Under the pieces are notes generated by a model, which worked only from the letters and a program-made list of their open reading frames with translations, was not told the origin of the DNA and did not search any database. Shown in pieces: positions 12,976-25,980 of a stretch of DNA of 64,000 nucleotides (its first letter is position 1; the number at the start of each line of letters is the position of its first letter). Origin of the DNA: Earliella scabrosa (taxonomy: Eukaryota; Basidiomycota; Agaricomycetes; Polyporales; Polyporaceae); the NCBI GenBank assembly GCA_022605405.1, contig JABYQQ010000017.1:434001-498000 (forward strand). Reading direction: 5' to 3'. A program made the translations under genes and the position numbers.

Positions 12976-14138
12976 CTACGCTCCGCAACACTGAGACATG
13001 GCCTCAAGGTCTGCATCGTCGTATACCAAGTCTGGGACGTCGTCGTCGTCATCCGCCGAGGCTTCTCCGACGTCAGGGCCAACACGTCCAGTAGCATCGT
13101 TGCCTCCAACGGTGGTACTGCGGCACCGCCAAGGAAGGAGCCGAATATCCACGGAGTCCGATGCTTCGGCTGGTTGGTCTGGTCCGGGGGTCGTGCTGGT
13201 GCTATCGTCTGTCACGGAACTGGTTTCTTCGGCGGGTTCCAAAGGAGGAATGTCGGACTCCTCGTCATCGCTGGCTGAAGAGGGACGCAGTTCGTCGCCG
13301 TGTGATGACTGCTCTTGGGACTCGGATGTGTCCAATCCATACGCCAACGGACGCGCGGGCGACTTGGTGCGCATATAGTAAACTCCAGTCTTGAGCCCCC
13401 TCTCCCACGCGCGGGTTTGAAGTTGGCGCTGTAGGACATTCGTAGGACACGTTAGGTAGTTACCAAAGCATCGGAATTGTCTCATACCAGCAGGGGAAGA
13501 CTAGGCGATGGCACATGTAAGGTCATCGACTGGCTTTGGTCTATGAACGGTGCTCGATCCGCGGCCATGTCGACAATAGCAAAAGGCTCAAGCTCCCAAG
13601 CCGTGCGATAGATCTCCTTCAGATCCTCCGGAATTACGTCAATAGACTGGACGGACCCTGCGATTGATATTAGCACGCGAGCTGCTTAGATCGGAGTGAT
13701 GAAGTACCGTTGTTCCGCATGATCTGAGTCCGAACTTCCTCAGACCACAGTTGCCGCTCTGTCAGGTCTCGAACAAGCCACGGGCATAGGTGCGTATAAT
13801 CACCACCCAACAGCTGATACGTGACCATGTTGCTAAAGCGAACGTAAGCTTGCAAGCTCGGCACCAGAAGTAACTCACACACCTGATGTAAGGTTCGACG
13901 CCTTCCGAGTTGCCGAGAATATGGGATGTCGACGCGGTAGGCATTTGTGCAGTGAGCATGGAGTTCCTGAGTCCATACTGAGCGATGTCAGTTCTCAGAG
14001 TGAAGTAGTCGAGGGTGCATCGGAGGGGCACAGGCCACATGTCGAGGTGAAGAACACCTTCAGACGCGGGAGATCCGGACCATGCTGGGTAAGGCCCCGA
14101 CTTGCGGGCCAGAGCGCAGCTGGCCTCCAAAGCTCCGT

Positions 14139-14143
14139 GGTAT
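14139..14143. repeat. 5 bp target-site duplication, left copy (GGTAT)
   Basis: GGTAT directly precedes the left LTR; the same five bases follow the right LTR at 28110-28114. Removing the element and one copy restores the RNR frame between FETVY and HGALEAS. Confidence 0.95.
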
Positions 14144-14742
14144 TGTTGAACAATGGACTACGAACAGTAGACGCGCATTAGGCGCTATGGGCACTGCTTC
14201 TTACGATAGATCTTAGGCTGTGCTTCTTTCTTTCCATATTAGGTATACGTTGTACGATACACATGGTTACTAGGCTTCTCTTTTGTCCAGTCCATTCCAG
14301 TGCGTTCTTCTACGCTCCGGACTCTTCTTAGACTGTTCCAGATCGTCCTTGTGACCATACTTTGTTCTCCATTTGTCGTTATCTTTGTTCTGTCTGAGTC
14401 ATCCTTCGTCGCTCCTTACTCATCCTCGACTCACTCTGACTCAGACACATCACATGCCCTCCTTACTATCGCTTACTCATGCAGCTCCTTTACGGTATAT
14501 AAGGAGGACTCTCTGGGACTCGTCTCCTCAGTCTTTCACTCACTGACTGAGGAGTAAGTACTCGTCTTACCTATGCGTTCATATGCTCTTACTTACAAGT
14601 ACCTGTGTAGCTTGTCTGTCCGCTCACTTACTAGGTACTTGGCATTATGCTAATATAGTCTTTCACTCACTGACTGAGGACTTGTCTGTCCGCTCACTTA
14701 CTAGTCGCTTGCGACATCGCCTCACAGGTTCTCACTCCATCA
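14144..14742 (+). repeat. Copia copy 1, 5' LTR
   Basis: 599 bp, begins TGTTGAACAATGG and ends CTCCATCA. It contains a TATA box near 14496, a 10 bp stem-loop near the expected transcription start, and two internally repeated motifs (a TCTTTCACTCACTGACTGAG unit and a CTTGTCTGTCCGCTCACTTA unit, each present twice between about 14526 and 14705). Confidence 0.97.
14496..14554 (+). promoter_or_regulatory. LTR core promoter: TATA box and start-proximal stem-loop
   Basis: TATATAA at 14496-14502 is followed about 22 bp later by arms 14524-14533 (CTCCTCAGTC) and 14545-14554 (GACTGAGGAG), a perfect 10 bp inverted repeat with an 11-base loop. The same structure occurs in the other three LTRs (about 27891-27921, 50846-50876 and 56671-56701). 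Position suggests the stem sits at the very 5' end of the retrotransposon RNA. Confidence 0.65.
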
Positions 14743-14754
14743 GGTTATGAGCCC
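14743..14754 (+). other. primer-binding site, complementary to a tRNA-Met anticodon region
   Basis: GGTTATGAGCCC follows the 5' LTR immediately. It is complementary to GGGCUCAUAACC, the anticodon arm of a tRNA with anticodon CAU. Copia itself primes from an internal fragment of initiator tRNA-Met cut in the anticodon loop, so the same half-tRNA mechanism is the natural reading. Confidence 0.7.
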
Positions 14755-17700
14755 TGCGCTCTGACCGTTGCTAGTCGTCACATCGCGCGCACCCGACGAC
14801 TTCTACCCTCGTGCACATCCTCCACTAACTCCTTAGCTCTTGACTGTGCCCGCCGACACTGCTGCCAGGGGGACATTCCTGCGCTCGTGACGCAGCCCTG
14901 AGCGCTCTTTAGTAGTCACATAGCTCGTAGTATCGTTGTACAACCTATTGTGCTCTCGAGGCACACGGGTCTTTTTGGATATCCCTCAGCCAGGCCACGC
15001 ACTTGCGCCCGCCAGCTGTTGTATCCGGGGTGTCATCACCTTTGGAGCCGGAGGACAACCGTTCGGACCCTCCTTACGATACCATTTTCATACATACGTC
15101 GTAGCAGACTCTTTCTGGGCACAGTTGGCAACTTCTACCCTTGGCATTAGCATATCCGACTTGCTGGTGTTTAAGGTTCACCTGAACAGGTGTTCATCTC
15201 TACGTTGCCTTTGCACGAGGCTTTCCAAACCATCGCACTCTTGAACCTGTCGCATCGACACAGTGGCTTCATCGGACGACGAACCGTTTGATTGTAGTCA
15301 CTCATACCATCGGCACGACCGCGTTGACCAAAGGGACGTCTTCTGGGAAGAGTCAGATAGAAGGTGGTACTACTGCGAACAACAACCGTGTCCTAACCGG
15401 GAGTCGGAAGTAGCTCAACCAGACAACTGCACTGTACCTCGTCGTAACGTACCTATCGCTCCTGACCAGGTCTGCCGACCACGAACACCGGACACATCCT
15501 CGTCATCCTCATCCCCTGCTTCGTCTGAGCACGAAGTTGCAAATATCCTCGAAGATCCTGCGGAGCCTCCAGTCCCAACTCCTCTCCCTTCTATCGTTAT
15601 CTCTCCGCCTACACCGACTCTCCCTCCTCTACCAGCCCTCGACCTCATCGTCAACCAGCCCGACTCAACCGACTTCATCTACTCCTTCACCATGTCGGAA
15701 GCCGGAATGGAAAAGAGTCTCCCTCAGCTCCACGGGCAGGAAGGCTACAAAGAATGGGCTCGTCAGATGAAGGGCTATCTCATGATGATCGATGCATGGG
15801 ATATCGTCAGCGGCACGGAGAGTCAGCCAGCTGCCACTGATGCGGCTGGTCTCAAGGATTGGAAAAAGAGAGATTCCCGGGCAAGTGGTATCCTCATGTA
15901 CAAAACCACTGCCGAGGTAGCCAAGTGCTATGAAGGGAAGAACACCTCGAAGGAGATCTGGGATGCCCTGAATACGACCTACGAGAAGACCGACAACGGG
16001 TACAGTTTCTCCCGATTCGAACGGCTTCTCAACTACCCTCGTTTCAACGAGAACAAGTCGATCGTCGACCAGGTCCAGACCTTCATCGGGCTGATGAACG
16101 AGCTTACCACAGGCTCCACCAACACCCTCGCCGAGCATATCAAGGTCTACTGGCTCTTCTCCAAGATGCCAGATTCCTATCGACCATCGATCTCCACTAT
16201 CCTCCACACCACGGCTGAGACGGACCTGACCCTTGAAAAGGTTAAGCCGAAACTCAAGCTTGAGGACTCCCTCCGTGGTACATCGATCGGTCAGGCGAAC
16301 AAGATCTCCAAGCCCAAGTCCAAGCCCAAGCCTCCTTGCGAGCATTGCGGTAAGACGAACCACGATTCGTCGAACTGCTACAAGAAGTTCCCGGAGAAAG
16401 CTCCGAAGCGGAACAAGGGCAAGGGCAAGGACAACGGCAACGGCAACGGGAATCAGTCAGGTGGATCTGGGAATAATAATGGACATAACCACGCGCACAC
16501 TCTAGCAGCCTTTGTACCTGTATCTACGAGCACCATCAACGAGATCTCCTTTTCAGCTTATAAGGCGGACAACGCCAAAGACATGGACCTTGAGCGAACC
16601 ACACTCTGGCTCATGGATTCTGGAGCATCTCAACACGTTACTGGCTGCCTCGAGGACTTCACTGAGTACCGTCCATATGACACACCTGTTCTGTTTGGCA
16701 CCGCCCAGGCAGGTAGTGACGGACATGTCCAAGGACTCGGTGAAGGTACGGTCAAAGGATACACTTATGTGGAAGGCAAACGGGTCTCCTTCACACTTCA
16801 GAACGTCTGCTACGTTCCAGCAGCAGGCAATACCCGTCTGTACTCCACTGGTGTCATCGAGCGCGCGAAGGGGTTCATCTATCAAGGGGGATACTACATG
16901 AGGATCTTTGACTCAAGGCCGGAAGGCTTTGTCGAATCTGGCAAGACGGTTAAGGTTGTCGGCAATGAGGTGGTTACTGCCCACTACGCCGCATCACACA
17001 ACCTATACTACTTTCTGCTTGAGAATGCCGAACGTGATCTCAATGCTGCGTCCCACACTACACTCGATCACGACCTTGCTCATCGTCGCTGGGGTCATCC
17101 TGGCAAGGAAGCGGTCAAGCGTCTTCCTGATGCAGTCAACGGTGTAGATGGCATTGACTCTAGTTCATCGGACAAACCATGCGAAGGATGCGCGAAAGGA
17201 AAAATGCATCGCCGTCCGTTCCCTCCGTCTTCGAAACGCGCCTCGGAACCATGCGAACTCGTCCACATGGATGTCGCTGGGCCGATGAGCACCTCGATTG
17301 GTGGTTACAGCTACTTCTGCACCTTCATCGATGACTACACCGGTCTCGCCTGTGTCTACTGCCTGAAGCGTAAATCCGATCAGGAGGCCGCTTTCAAGGA
17401 GTACAAAGCCTGGGCTGAGACACAGACTGGTCGTAAGATCAAGAAGGTACGATCCGATCGAGGGGGGGAATATCTGTCCGATTCGTTCGAGTCATTGCTA
17501 CGCGAATTCGGGATCGAGCACGATAAGACGTTGCCTGGCTCGCCTCAGCAGAATGGACGTGCTGAACGCTTCAACCGGACCATTGAGGAGAAGTCACTCT
17601 GTATGCTTCACCACGCCGGACTCTCTCATGGTTTCTGGAAACTCGCACTTGAAGCAGCCGTTCACATCTACAACCGTCAGCCCATGAAACGACTCAAATG

Positions 17701-18952
17701 GCAATGCCCCATCACACTCTGGACCGGTAAGAAACCGGACGTCTCATACTTCCGTGTGTTTGGGTGCAAAGCCTATGTTCACGTGCAGAAGGACAAGCGT
17801 CATGGGAAGCTCGACGTGAAGGCAGTCGAGAGGACGTTTGTGGGCTATGAACCGGGTTCAAAGGGGTATCGTCTATGGAACCCGACTGCCCGCCAAGTCG
17901 AAGTATCTCGCGATGTGATCTTCGATGAGGACGTATTTCCTGCACGTGCAGACACCGGCACTCGTCGCGCTACCCCCGACGACAGTCCGTTCCCTGCTCA
18001 ACCGTCAGAGGATTCTTCCAATGACGATGTTGATCTCCCTGTTCCTCGTAACAACGACGAACCTCCTCCTCCTGCTCCTCCACAAGACCCTGCTCCTGCT
18101 CCTGCTCCGCCTGAAGCTGAACCGCAACCGCCGCAACCACAACAACCTCCGCCACCTCCCGCTCAGATTCCTAAGCCGAATCATCGTCGCGGACGTCATC
18201 CTCCTGCCGCAGGAGATGCCCCTCCTCCTCGTCGCTCTGAGCGACAGACCAAGGGTGTCCCTTCAAAGGCACGGACCGAGGACAACGTGTACGGTGATGA
18301 ACCTCCCGCTCAGATAGATGCTAGGACCGATGCGGATGGTGAACAGGCTGAGGCACAATCAATACTCGCGTTTATCCATTACTCTCGGTACAAGTCTGGT
18401 ATTCCTGAGCACCATAAGGATGCCATGGCTAGACCGGATCGCGAACATTGGAAAGCGGCTGAGCGAGCAGAGTACGAATCACTAATGGCTAATAAGACAT
18501 GGGTCTTGGTTCCTCGCCCAAAGGACCGATCCGTCGTCACATGCCGTTGGGTCTATGATCGGAAGTCAGATGGTCGCTACAAAGCACGTCTCGTAGCTAG
18601 GGGATTCACGCAAGTCTATGGGAAGGATTACCACGAAACCTTCTCACCCGTCGCTCGTTTCGAGTCCATCCGTTATCTCTTTGCGCATGCTGCCCTAGAG
18701 GACTGGGACGTCGACGCGATGGATGTAAAGACTGCGTTCCTAAATGGCGACCTTGACGAGGAGGTCTACATGGAACAACCGGAAGGGTGGGTCGCGAAAG
18801 GCAAAGAGGATCACGTTTGTCTGCTTAAGAAGGCCATCTACGGTCTCAAGCAAGCCTCGCGCCAGTGGAATGTCAAAATCCACGACTCGCTCGTCCAACA
18901 GGGATTTGTTCGGACGTACTCTGATGCCGGAGTCTACGTATATCGCCGACAA

Positions 18953-18980
18953 CATCAGGGATTTTCCCCCTGGAGCATTA
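18953..18980 (+). repeat. Plavaka left terminal inverted repeat
   Basis: CATCAGGGATTTTCCCCC followed by TGGAGCATTA. It pairs with the reversed right end over 12 perfect bases, then imperfectly (a C-run of different length) to about 28 bp. Confidence 0.85.
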
Positions 18981-19130
18981 GAGCTACATGTACACAAAGT
19001 AGTCCTAATTGGTCTAATTTGAGGTACATACATGAACATTAAACAAGACAATCCAGAATGAGATAGAAGTAGAGACAATAATCACTCATTGAGCGCACAT
19101 GATTCGGCACTACCGATCGTTCTTCTCCAA

Positions 19131-22100
19131 TTAGAGTAAAGTCATATACATATGTTGATCACTAAACTGGCTGACAAAGAAAGTATCACAATCATCCAGT
19201 ACGGTACTACTTGACCAGTCACGAGGGTACTGTCCATTACATACAGGATACAAATGACATGACCGACGAATGTTCCGTACCTCGACGATAGTTGCACGCC
19301 GCCGACGGTGCTGATCCCGAGAGCGCGTGACCTTGTACATCCCATTCACCGGATCAGGTTCGGTGAAGGCAGTAAACCATTCAACATATGCAAGATGATC
19401 CGGAGGCATCGTGCCTGGTCCAAATAGATCCGCACATGCCGAATGCGGAATGCGGAAGAATAGACGGACCTGACCAACCTGATAACCTGAACGGGGTGTT
19501 AGCAAGGAGTATCGACGTGATGTATAACCCAGGCCCTGACCTTCAACACCAACCAACCCTCCTGTGCCATTGTTCACCAGCACCGTGTCGAACCGGCCGG
19601 GTACTGTGCGCCCATGCTTGTCCACGCGGTCAGGCCGTGCATGAATAACGTCTGCAGGGTCATCCATCACACCAAACCCTTGGACGTCGTCAAGCGTGAT
19701 CTTGATTTTGTGGAAGACGGGGAAGGCGCGGAATTGAAAGAACAGCCCACTGCATTCTTGCTCGACCTCGGCTTCGGACAGGGTTGAATCGCGATATGCT
19801 ATAACGAAGCGCAGAAGAGCGTCGCGTAGATATGTGGCACCGTACCGCGCTGCAGCAGCACCGAATCGCAGTGCTTTCACACTCGGCCACTTCGCGATCT
19901 TCATTTTGCTGAATGTAGGAAGCGAAGGGAGGGAGACGGTGCCAGCGGATGGAGAGGTGTGCGAGGAGGATGAACGGCCATCCAAGATATGCATGGAAAC
20001 ATCGCCGTCGTCGGATCCATTGTCGAGATGTGATGGCCGCGAATGTGTAGGAGTGACTCTCGCAAGACGTTCGAGACGCCACGCAATGTATAGGGCATGG
20101 CGTTGGATCTTCTCACGACGCTCGAGCCAGAGCGTCATTTGCGGAAACTCATCCTTGTGGTTTGTTGCGCGATAAGCGTCCTTCGCGAAGTCGATATGGA
20201 GGCGCTCGGTATACTGTGTGTCGTAGTTATCGGTGGTTCCGAAGAGCTTGATCGACGAGGGGTAGTGGTCCCAGGAATGGAGTTTAGGCAATCGGAAATG
20301 GGTACGGATATTGAGGTCAACGATGATCTGCTTGTTAGCGTGAAAGCGCTCGAGTGCTTCCTGAAGCAGGCGGATGGTGTCGGTTGTGTGTGCGGGATAT
20401 CGTGCCAGATATGCGAAGTCCAGGATAGCGCGGACTGCTCGTACGAGACGGACAGGTGAGAGACCTCCACGGAGAGGAAGTCCGACAATAAGGCCGAGGA
20501 GGACACGGCATATATCGGCGTGCTCCTTCCCCGTGACCCGCTGCAACGTCGTGATACCTTTGAGGAAGAGGCGGATATGGTGATTGGGGGGTAGTCGACG
20601 ACAGCGAGCATCGAGCTCCTCGGGAGGGTAGGCAATCTTGAGCCAGGAGACGAGATGCTTGACCATCCCTTGATATACTTGGTGTAGGATATCCGGCGTA
20701 ACCGAAACGAAGATGTTGACATAGGGGAGGTCGAGCCAGAAAGGTCGTGGAATGGGTTTGATGCCAGCGTCGCGACAGGCCTGAGAGAACTCTGTGGCAC
20801 TCCCGCTGGCCTTCTCGAGTGCCTCGAGAACCTTATCGAGATCGCGAAGCGGTCGTTTGGGATCGGTCGTACCTCCGACGTCCTCGCGGGCAATGGCGCA
20901 CTTGGGACAGGTGCCTGTCTTGCAGCAAGTGACCAACAGTTGTTCAGGATAGTCGCCAATGTAGAGCGCAAAGATCGGGTGTCCACGGCGCACCGCACCA
21001 TCGCCGCTCGTGAGCTCTATGCCGTCGATCCCGGCTTGTCGGAGCGGCTTCAGAATCTGAGCCATGCATGCATGGAACAGTTTCCCGAGGGCGCGTCGGC
21101 GAGCTGCTTTGTTGGAGATATGCTGAAGCCGGGTGGAGGGGATGTATGCGAGGAGGATATGGCCGCGACGAGACGGTTTGCGGCGGATGTCCTTCGGTAG
21201 GTTGCCAATCGTGAGGTAGACCGGGTACGCGGTCTTGCTCCCGAACAGCGTGAGCTGCGTTTTGTCCGAGGAGATGATGATGGGGACGATAGTCGCGCCA
21301 GGCTTCTGCTTCTCAAGCTCTTTCTGTGGCATGCTAGCACGTCAGAAGCATACAGTATACCGTAATGTCAGATACTTACCTGAGTCGACCACCACCACTC
21401 TCCGGTATGCATGTCGAAGTATACACGGAGGGTGTGGTCTGCGTCCGCGTAATGACGTTCCGGCGCAAAGACGAGGAGTCCCGCGAACTCGGGATCTCCG
21501 TACAGCGCGCGGATGCACTCGATGACGTCGCGGTAGAACACCTCGAACGCCTCGCCCGCGACGACGATCTCCCTACGTATGAAGCGCGGTCGCCCAGAGG
21601 AGAGCTTCTTGTCGATGATGGTGTTGAGCTCCGCAGACGTCTTGAAGGACAGGCCAAGAAGTGACACCAGCTGGAATGTTGAAGTTGAACGCACATGGAG
21701 GAACCGGGGAAGAAGAAGATACTGACCTCTTCAATTCGAAGGAGCTCGGTAAGAGCAGTTGACCCTGGACCTCGCATCTTCGCCCACCTGGCTACCTCCC
21801 AATCCATTTTGGAGACAAACGGTGCGTACGGATTTGTCCCGCTCGCGTCCGCAGCGGCCTCGAAGGCCTCGTAGCTAGATGAGGCTGATGGTTCCTTGTC
21901 AATTGGTGCACCAGCGAGTCCGCCGGGGTACTGAACGACGTGGGTGCGGGTGTGTAGGTGACGGTGGGTCCGCCGGTCAGCCTCTCGGTCGGGAGTGTCT
22001 TGCGCAGGGATGGGCCCCTCATTGTCCGCCCCTTCGGGCTCGGGGGTTAGAGCACGTTGCGGTGGTTCCCAGCCGCTGCCATCGCCGTCCATCCAGTCCT

Positions 22101-22620
22101 CCTCATCTTCATCTTCCTCGTCTTGTGCAACATCGGGTTGATCTTCCTCTTCCTCTACAGGCCCGTTGTAGTCGTCGAAGTCGTCCCAGTAGTGGTCCTC
22201 ATAGGTTCCGAGGCAATCGCCCTGGAAGGTCTGTGGGTCGGGGGAAGGAGAGCGTGCTTCCCTGTCTGGAAGATCGGAAGGTTGGGTAGATCCCGGTGGA
22301 CGTGCAGCATCGTCTTCGTCGTTAGGCGAGGAGTCTGACTCGGAGGGTTCACGATACCGTAAGACTTCCGCACGCCATGCGATGCATGCAGGATTGGTGG
22401 TCGTGCGGAGATGGCGTAGATAGTATCCAGCGGCGGGGTACTCTTCTCCACACCCCTGGCAGACATTGGGACTCATAGACATATCGACAGGATGTATTCG
22501 TGGAGAGCTACGGACGGGCAGGCGTATTGATGCGAGAGGTGCGGAGGAAACGGAGGAGCGTACATGCGAGCGCGCTAACGGACCAACATGAGTGGCCCGC
22601 CGGACTTTGATCTTTGCCAA
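19131..22620 (-). CDS. Plavaka-type transposase
   Basis: Three exons read right to left: from 22620 (or a Met near 22484, MSMSPNVC) to about 21728, about 21667 to 21380, and about 21330 to 19131. The N-terminus has a zinc-finger-like motif CQGCGEEYPAAGYYLRHLRT, then a long acidic, Pro-rich region. The catalytic core begins before GATIVPIIISSDKTQLT with GSKTAYPVYLTIGNLPKDIR and continues through CCKTGTCPKC, a second metal-binding-like cluster. The C-terminus has HLAYVEWFTAF, NIRRSCHLYP and CDTFFVSQFSD, the conserved tail of the mushroom Plavaka family. No stop or frameshift was seen, so this is probably an autonomous copy. Exon ends at the two small introns are approximate. Family assignment is from recalled motifs, not from a search. 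Confidence 0.88.
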
Positions 22621-22726
22621 CTCACCACTTTCCCTTTACCGTATCGCTTTGCCTATTCCATCCCTTCCTCATCCTATACTACTCCCTCCCTATCCCTAAT
22701 CAACACAGTCACTACGCACGGTCGCA
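22621..22726. promoter_or_regulatory. divergent promoter region of the Plavaka element
   Basis: About 106 bp lie between the two outward-facing start codons. The strand is rich in C/T with respect to the DUF6532 gene and contains CCTATACTACTCCC. It must drive, or be overlapped by, both transcripts. Confidence 0.5.
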
Positions 22727-25700
22727 ATGGCGAGAAAGCCGAAGGCTTATGCCATCGAGGGATCCGACAACGAGCTCATGGACATTGATTCTCCGGAGGT
22801 CGAGACAGCTGACATGAGGCCGCCAGTTGTCAGCGGCCGACGTATGTACCATAGCCTGAGACAACTGCACACGCATACTCACCTGATGGCCAGAAATGCG
22901 AGAATCAAAACAGAGGGCCCTTGACAGACGAAGTGAGTACTGCGGTCTCAGCTCGCGCACACAGACATGCAAATGCTAACATACCATGTCCCAGTCTGGA
23001 ACGACTTGGCTCCCAAGACCCGCGCCACGAAGGAACACTCATCTGTCGACGACCAGACCGAGGCCGGCGAGCACGCTGTGGAACATGCGGTGAAGAGTAA
23101 GCTATCAGCGAAGCATATTAACGAACACGAGATGACATTACTCGCGTTGGTAGAGAAGAAGAAGAAGGCCACAAATGTGCCTGCCAGTAACGTCGACACA
23201 GGACCCTCCGGCGCCGGCGCGCCCTCTCCTCAAAAGAGATACTACGCACCTGTCATTGACCCGGACGCTCCAGACAGCGAGCCCGAGCCCGAGCCTCAAC
23301 CTCAGCCCCCTAAGTCCGCACGCAAGGGGCAAAGTCAGGTAAGGTCGAGCCTACTCCACCAGACGTCCAGTACTCACCTAGAATCACCAGTCCCAGAGCG
23401 CGTCGCGCACGGACGGGGCCTCAAGCTCGGACTTTGTCCGTTCGGAGGGCGCTCGCGCTTCCCAACCCAAGTTTGTAGGTACAGGTGCTCTACTCCTCGT
23501 TCGCGTTATGCTGACTAGGGCTTCCAGAACCAGGTTGACGAAGAGTCGGAGGAGGCGTCGGAGTCCGAGTCGTCTAGCCAGTCGAACCCAAGCGAGAAGG
23601 AGAATGAAAAGCGTGGTCAAGAGGACTCGGAGGGAACACAGTCGGGAGACGATGACCTGGAGGGCCTGGAGAAGAATCCGAGCGCGCTGGCAGCCAGACT
23701 CGCACAGGAGGTGAGCATTAAGGTTTGGGCGCTGGGCGCATAGGCGCCCTGATCCTCGACCCTTCATATGGCTCTCGATGACCAACCAAACCTCTTACAG
23801 GATGCCATATGGGTCGACGACGGCAACGCCGAGGACGAACACGAAGATCATCGCGAACGTCACCGTAGGGCACCCATACTCCGTGAACGATCCAGCTCCT
23901 CTAGTCGCGCCGCCAGTAGTGCACCTAGCGGCCCTTCGACGAGTCCCTCTCCAGCCCCATCTATTTTCGCCCGGTCGCCTTCTCCCCCTCAGGTATGTTT
24001 CATTGTCTGCGCTATATGATCGCTGACGTCTCGCTGTCTGCTTCCGACTACCACAGCCCAAGTACTATACGCTGAGCAAGAAGGTCAGTGCGATTCCCTG
24101 CTCGTGTGTGGGTATGAATTCAAGAACTTCATGTGTTGCCAGCGTCCCAAGCAAGTGCTTTCAAGCGGCTCTGAACACGAACGCGAAGAGAACGAGGTGC
24201 GTCGATATTCGTGCCTGGTCCGCCCTCATGAGTTACTCAGCGGCTGTATGCATCATAGATGCCACCCCGGAAGAAGCAGCCCCAGCCGCATCACGATTCG
24301 CGTTCTCAACCTCCGACCCGGAAGCCAAAGGACGTCGCGCGCAGCGCAGAGCAGTCACGCAAGCCGGCTCACAAGCGAGCCCAGTCCAGTCCCGATGCCT
24401 TCACGTTCATGGACCCCGCAACAACTCGCCGTAAGTTCATTAGCAGTGTCATTCTAGCACATAGCATACCTCACACCCTTGCTCCATCAGGCAATCCCAT
24501 CGCGCATTCCGCGCAAGCCAATCGTGAATCCCAAACCCCCGTCCATACGTCCTCCAAGCCTCGAACGACCTCCACGAGCGCTCACCTCCGAACCAAGGAT
24601 ACGGAGCGAGCCGCACCTGCCTCCAGCTCAGATAAGCCCCAGAAGAGCCGCAAGCGTGTCGACGAGGTGCGTCGACTTTCTGCGTGCCGTTCTCCGAAGG
24701 CTGATTAAACACCAGGAGCCGCGCTGGCAGGACGTCAAGGAGCACACGAAGGCACTGGCACACCGTGACCGCAAGGACACCGACAAGAAGTCCGGTGGCA
24801 AATCTGCCTGGGTACGCATCCTGTGTCGCCCATGACACTGTTCTAACATGATTCCAGAAACTGAAACCCAAGCCGTCCGAATCCGACGATGAATCATCCG
24901 ACGGAGAAGACAACGGCGACGACTCCATGGACCTTGTATACCCAGCTAAAGGTGGCAAACTGAGCCTTCGCGCCCAACACCCCCGTGTTCGGCGCGTCAC
25001 TCGTGAGGCAATACGCCGATGTTTGACTGACATCTGCATCAAGAACGCCTTCCCAGATGGCATGGACAAGTACAACGAGATCGCTCGACGGGCACTGGTG
25101 AAGAGCGCCGAGAACCTTGAAGACACTGAGCTTGCCAGGAAGCTGAAGAAAGATGACGAGTATGGATTGACACTTGCAAGCATCGTGAGTCTCTCCCGCC
25201 CGTCCTCGTATTGATTGCTGACTGCGAGTCTCTTTCCAGCCAGCGGGTCGCATCTCCACATTCCGAGGGAACATCAAGAAGAGCGTCGAAGCGCTGGTCT
25301 CGAGTACGTTCCGCCTGAGTCTTGGTGATGCGGAGAAGGGACAGTGGCTCAAGAAAGGGCTGCGCTACATATTCCCGCACGACTACGAGGTAGACGTCCA
25401 CTCACTCTGGTCAAACACTTGACTCACCCTCTCACAGGCTGACACAGTGCGGGGCGACAAGCCTTTCGACGATCCGATCTTCTCTCAAGTTCTCTACTCG
25501 AACTTCTTCAAGCGGTCGGGCAGCTTTGGTAACAAGATCATCAACCAGTTCAAGTCATCGTCGCCGGACAAACCTCACGAGAGGGAAATCCCTGCGCCCA
25601 TGCTCGCCCTCGTCTCAACCGCGGTACGTGTACTCGAGTCTTGCCATGTTCCTAATATACTCACCACGACAACCTTATCAGATCTTTGCTGCAATTGGTG

Positions 25701-25980
25701 ACTGCGCCACTGGCCAGACCTTGGAGTTCAGCGACAAGCACTACACTTCTGCATACGTCGAGAACATGGACACAATCATGGACATCAAGAACGACGCTCC
25801 GAATGAGTACCATGCACTCATGCACCGCCTCTACCGTCAAGCCTGGTGCGTATCATGGCTTCTACAGCTCTCCGGCTTCAGCCGTCACTGACCTCCAACA
25901 GTGCTCGCTCTGGAATGACTGCCGCACAGTCAGCTGGTCCCAGGGTCAGCTTCCTCAACGTCAAAGGCATGGCGCAATAG
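22727..25980 (+). CDS. DUF6532-domain protein encoded inside the Plavaka element
   Basis: Multi-exon gene starting MARKPKAYAIEGSDNELMD, with about ten or more small exons. The N-terminal half is low-complexity and charged (Glu-Pro repeats PEPEPQPQ, several Lys/Arg clusters), so it is probably disordered and nuclear. The C-terminal half, from about 24955, is the conserved DUF6532 domain: LRAQHPRVRRVTREAIRRCL, NAFPDGMDKYNEIARR, GRISTFRGNIKKSVEAL, FKRSGSFGNKIINQF and NEYHALMHRLYRQA. Its stop is at 25978-25980. The function of DUF6532 is unknown to me. Its position between the transposon ends, divergent from the transposase, suggests an accessory transposition protein or captured cargo. Boundaries of the N-terminal exons are only approximate. 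Confidence 0.75.

Noticed and set aside
12976..13428. Treating the RNR C-terminal piece and the pieces at 28-31 kb as separate genes
   Set aside because: Reading frames join exactly across the target duplications.
14300..14557. 85-codon frame repeated in all LTRs
   Set aside because: Entirely inside the LTR, across the TATA box and stem-loop; its recurrence follows from LTR identity.
20135..21001. 288-codon frame overlapping the Plavaka transposase
   Set aside because: Same strand, other frame of the transposase exon; Ser/Arg-rich shadow.
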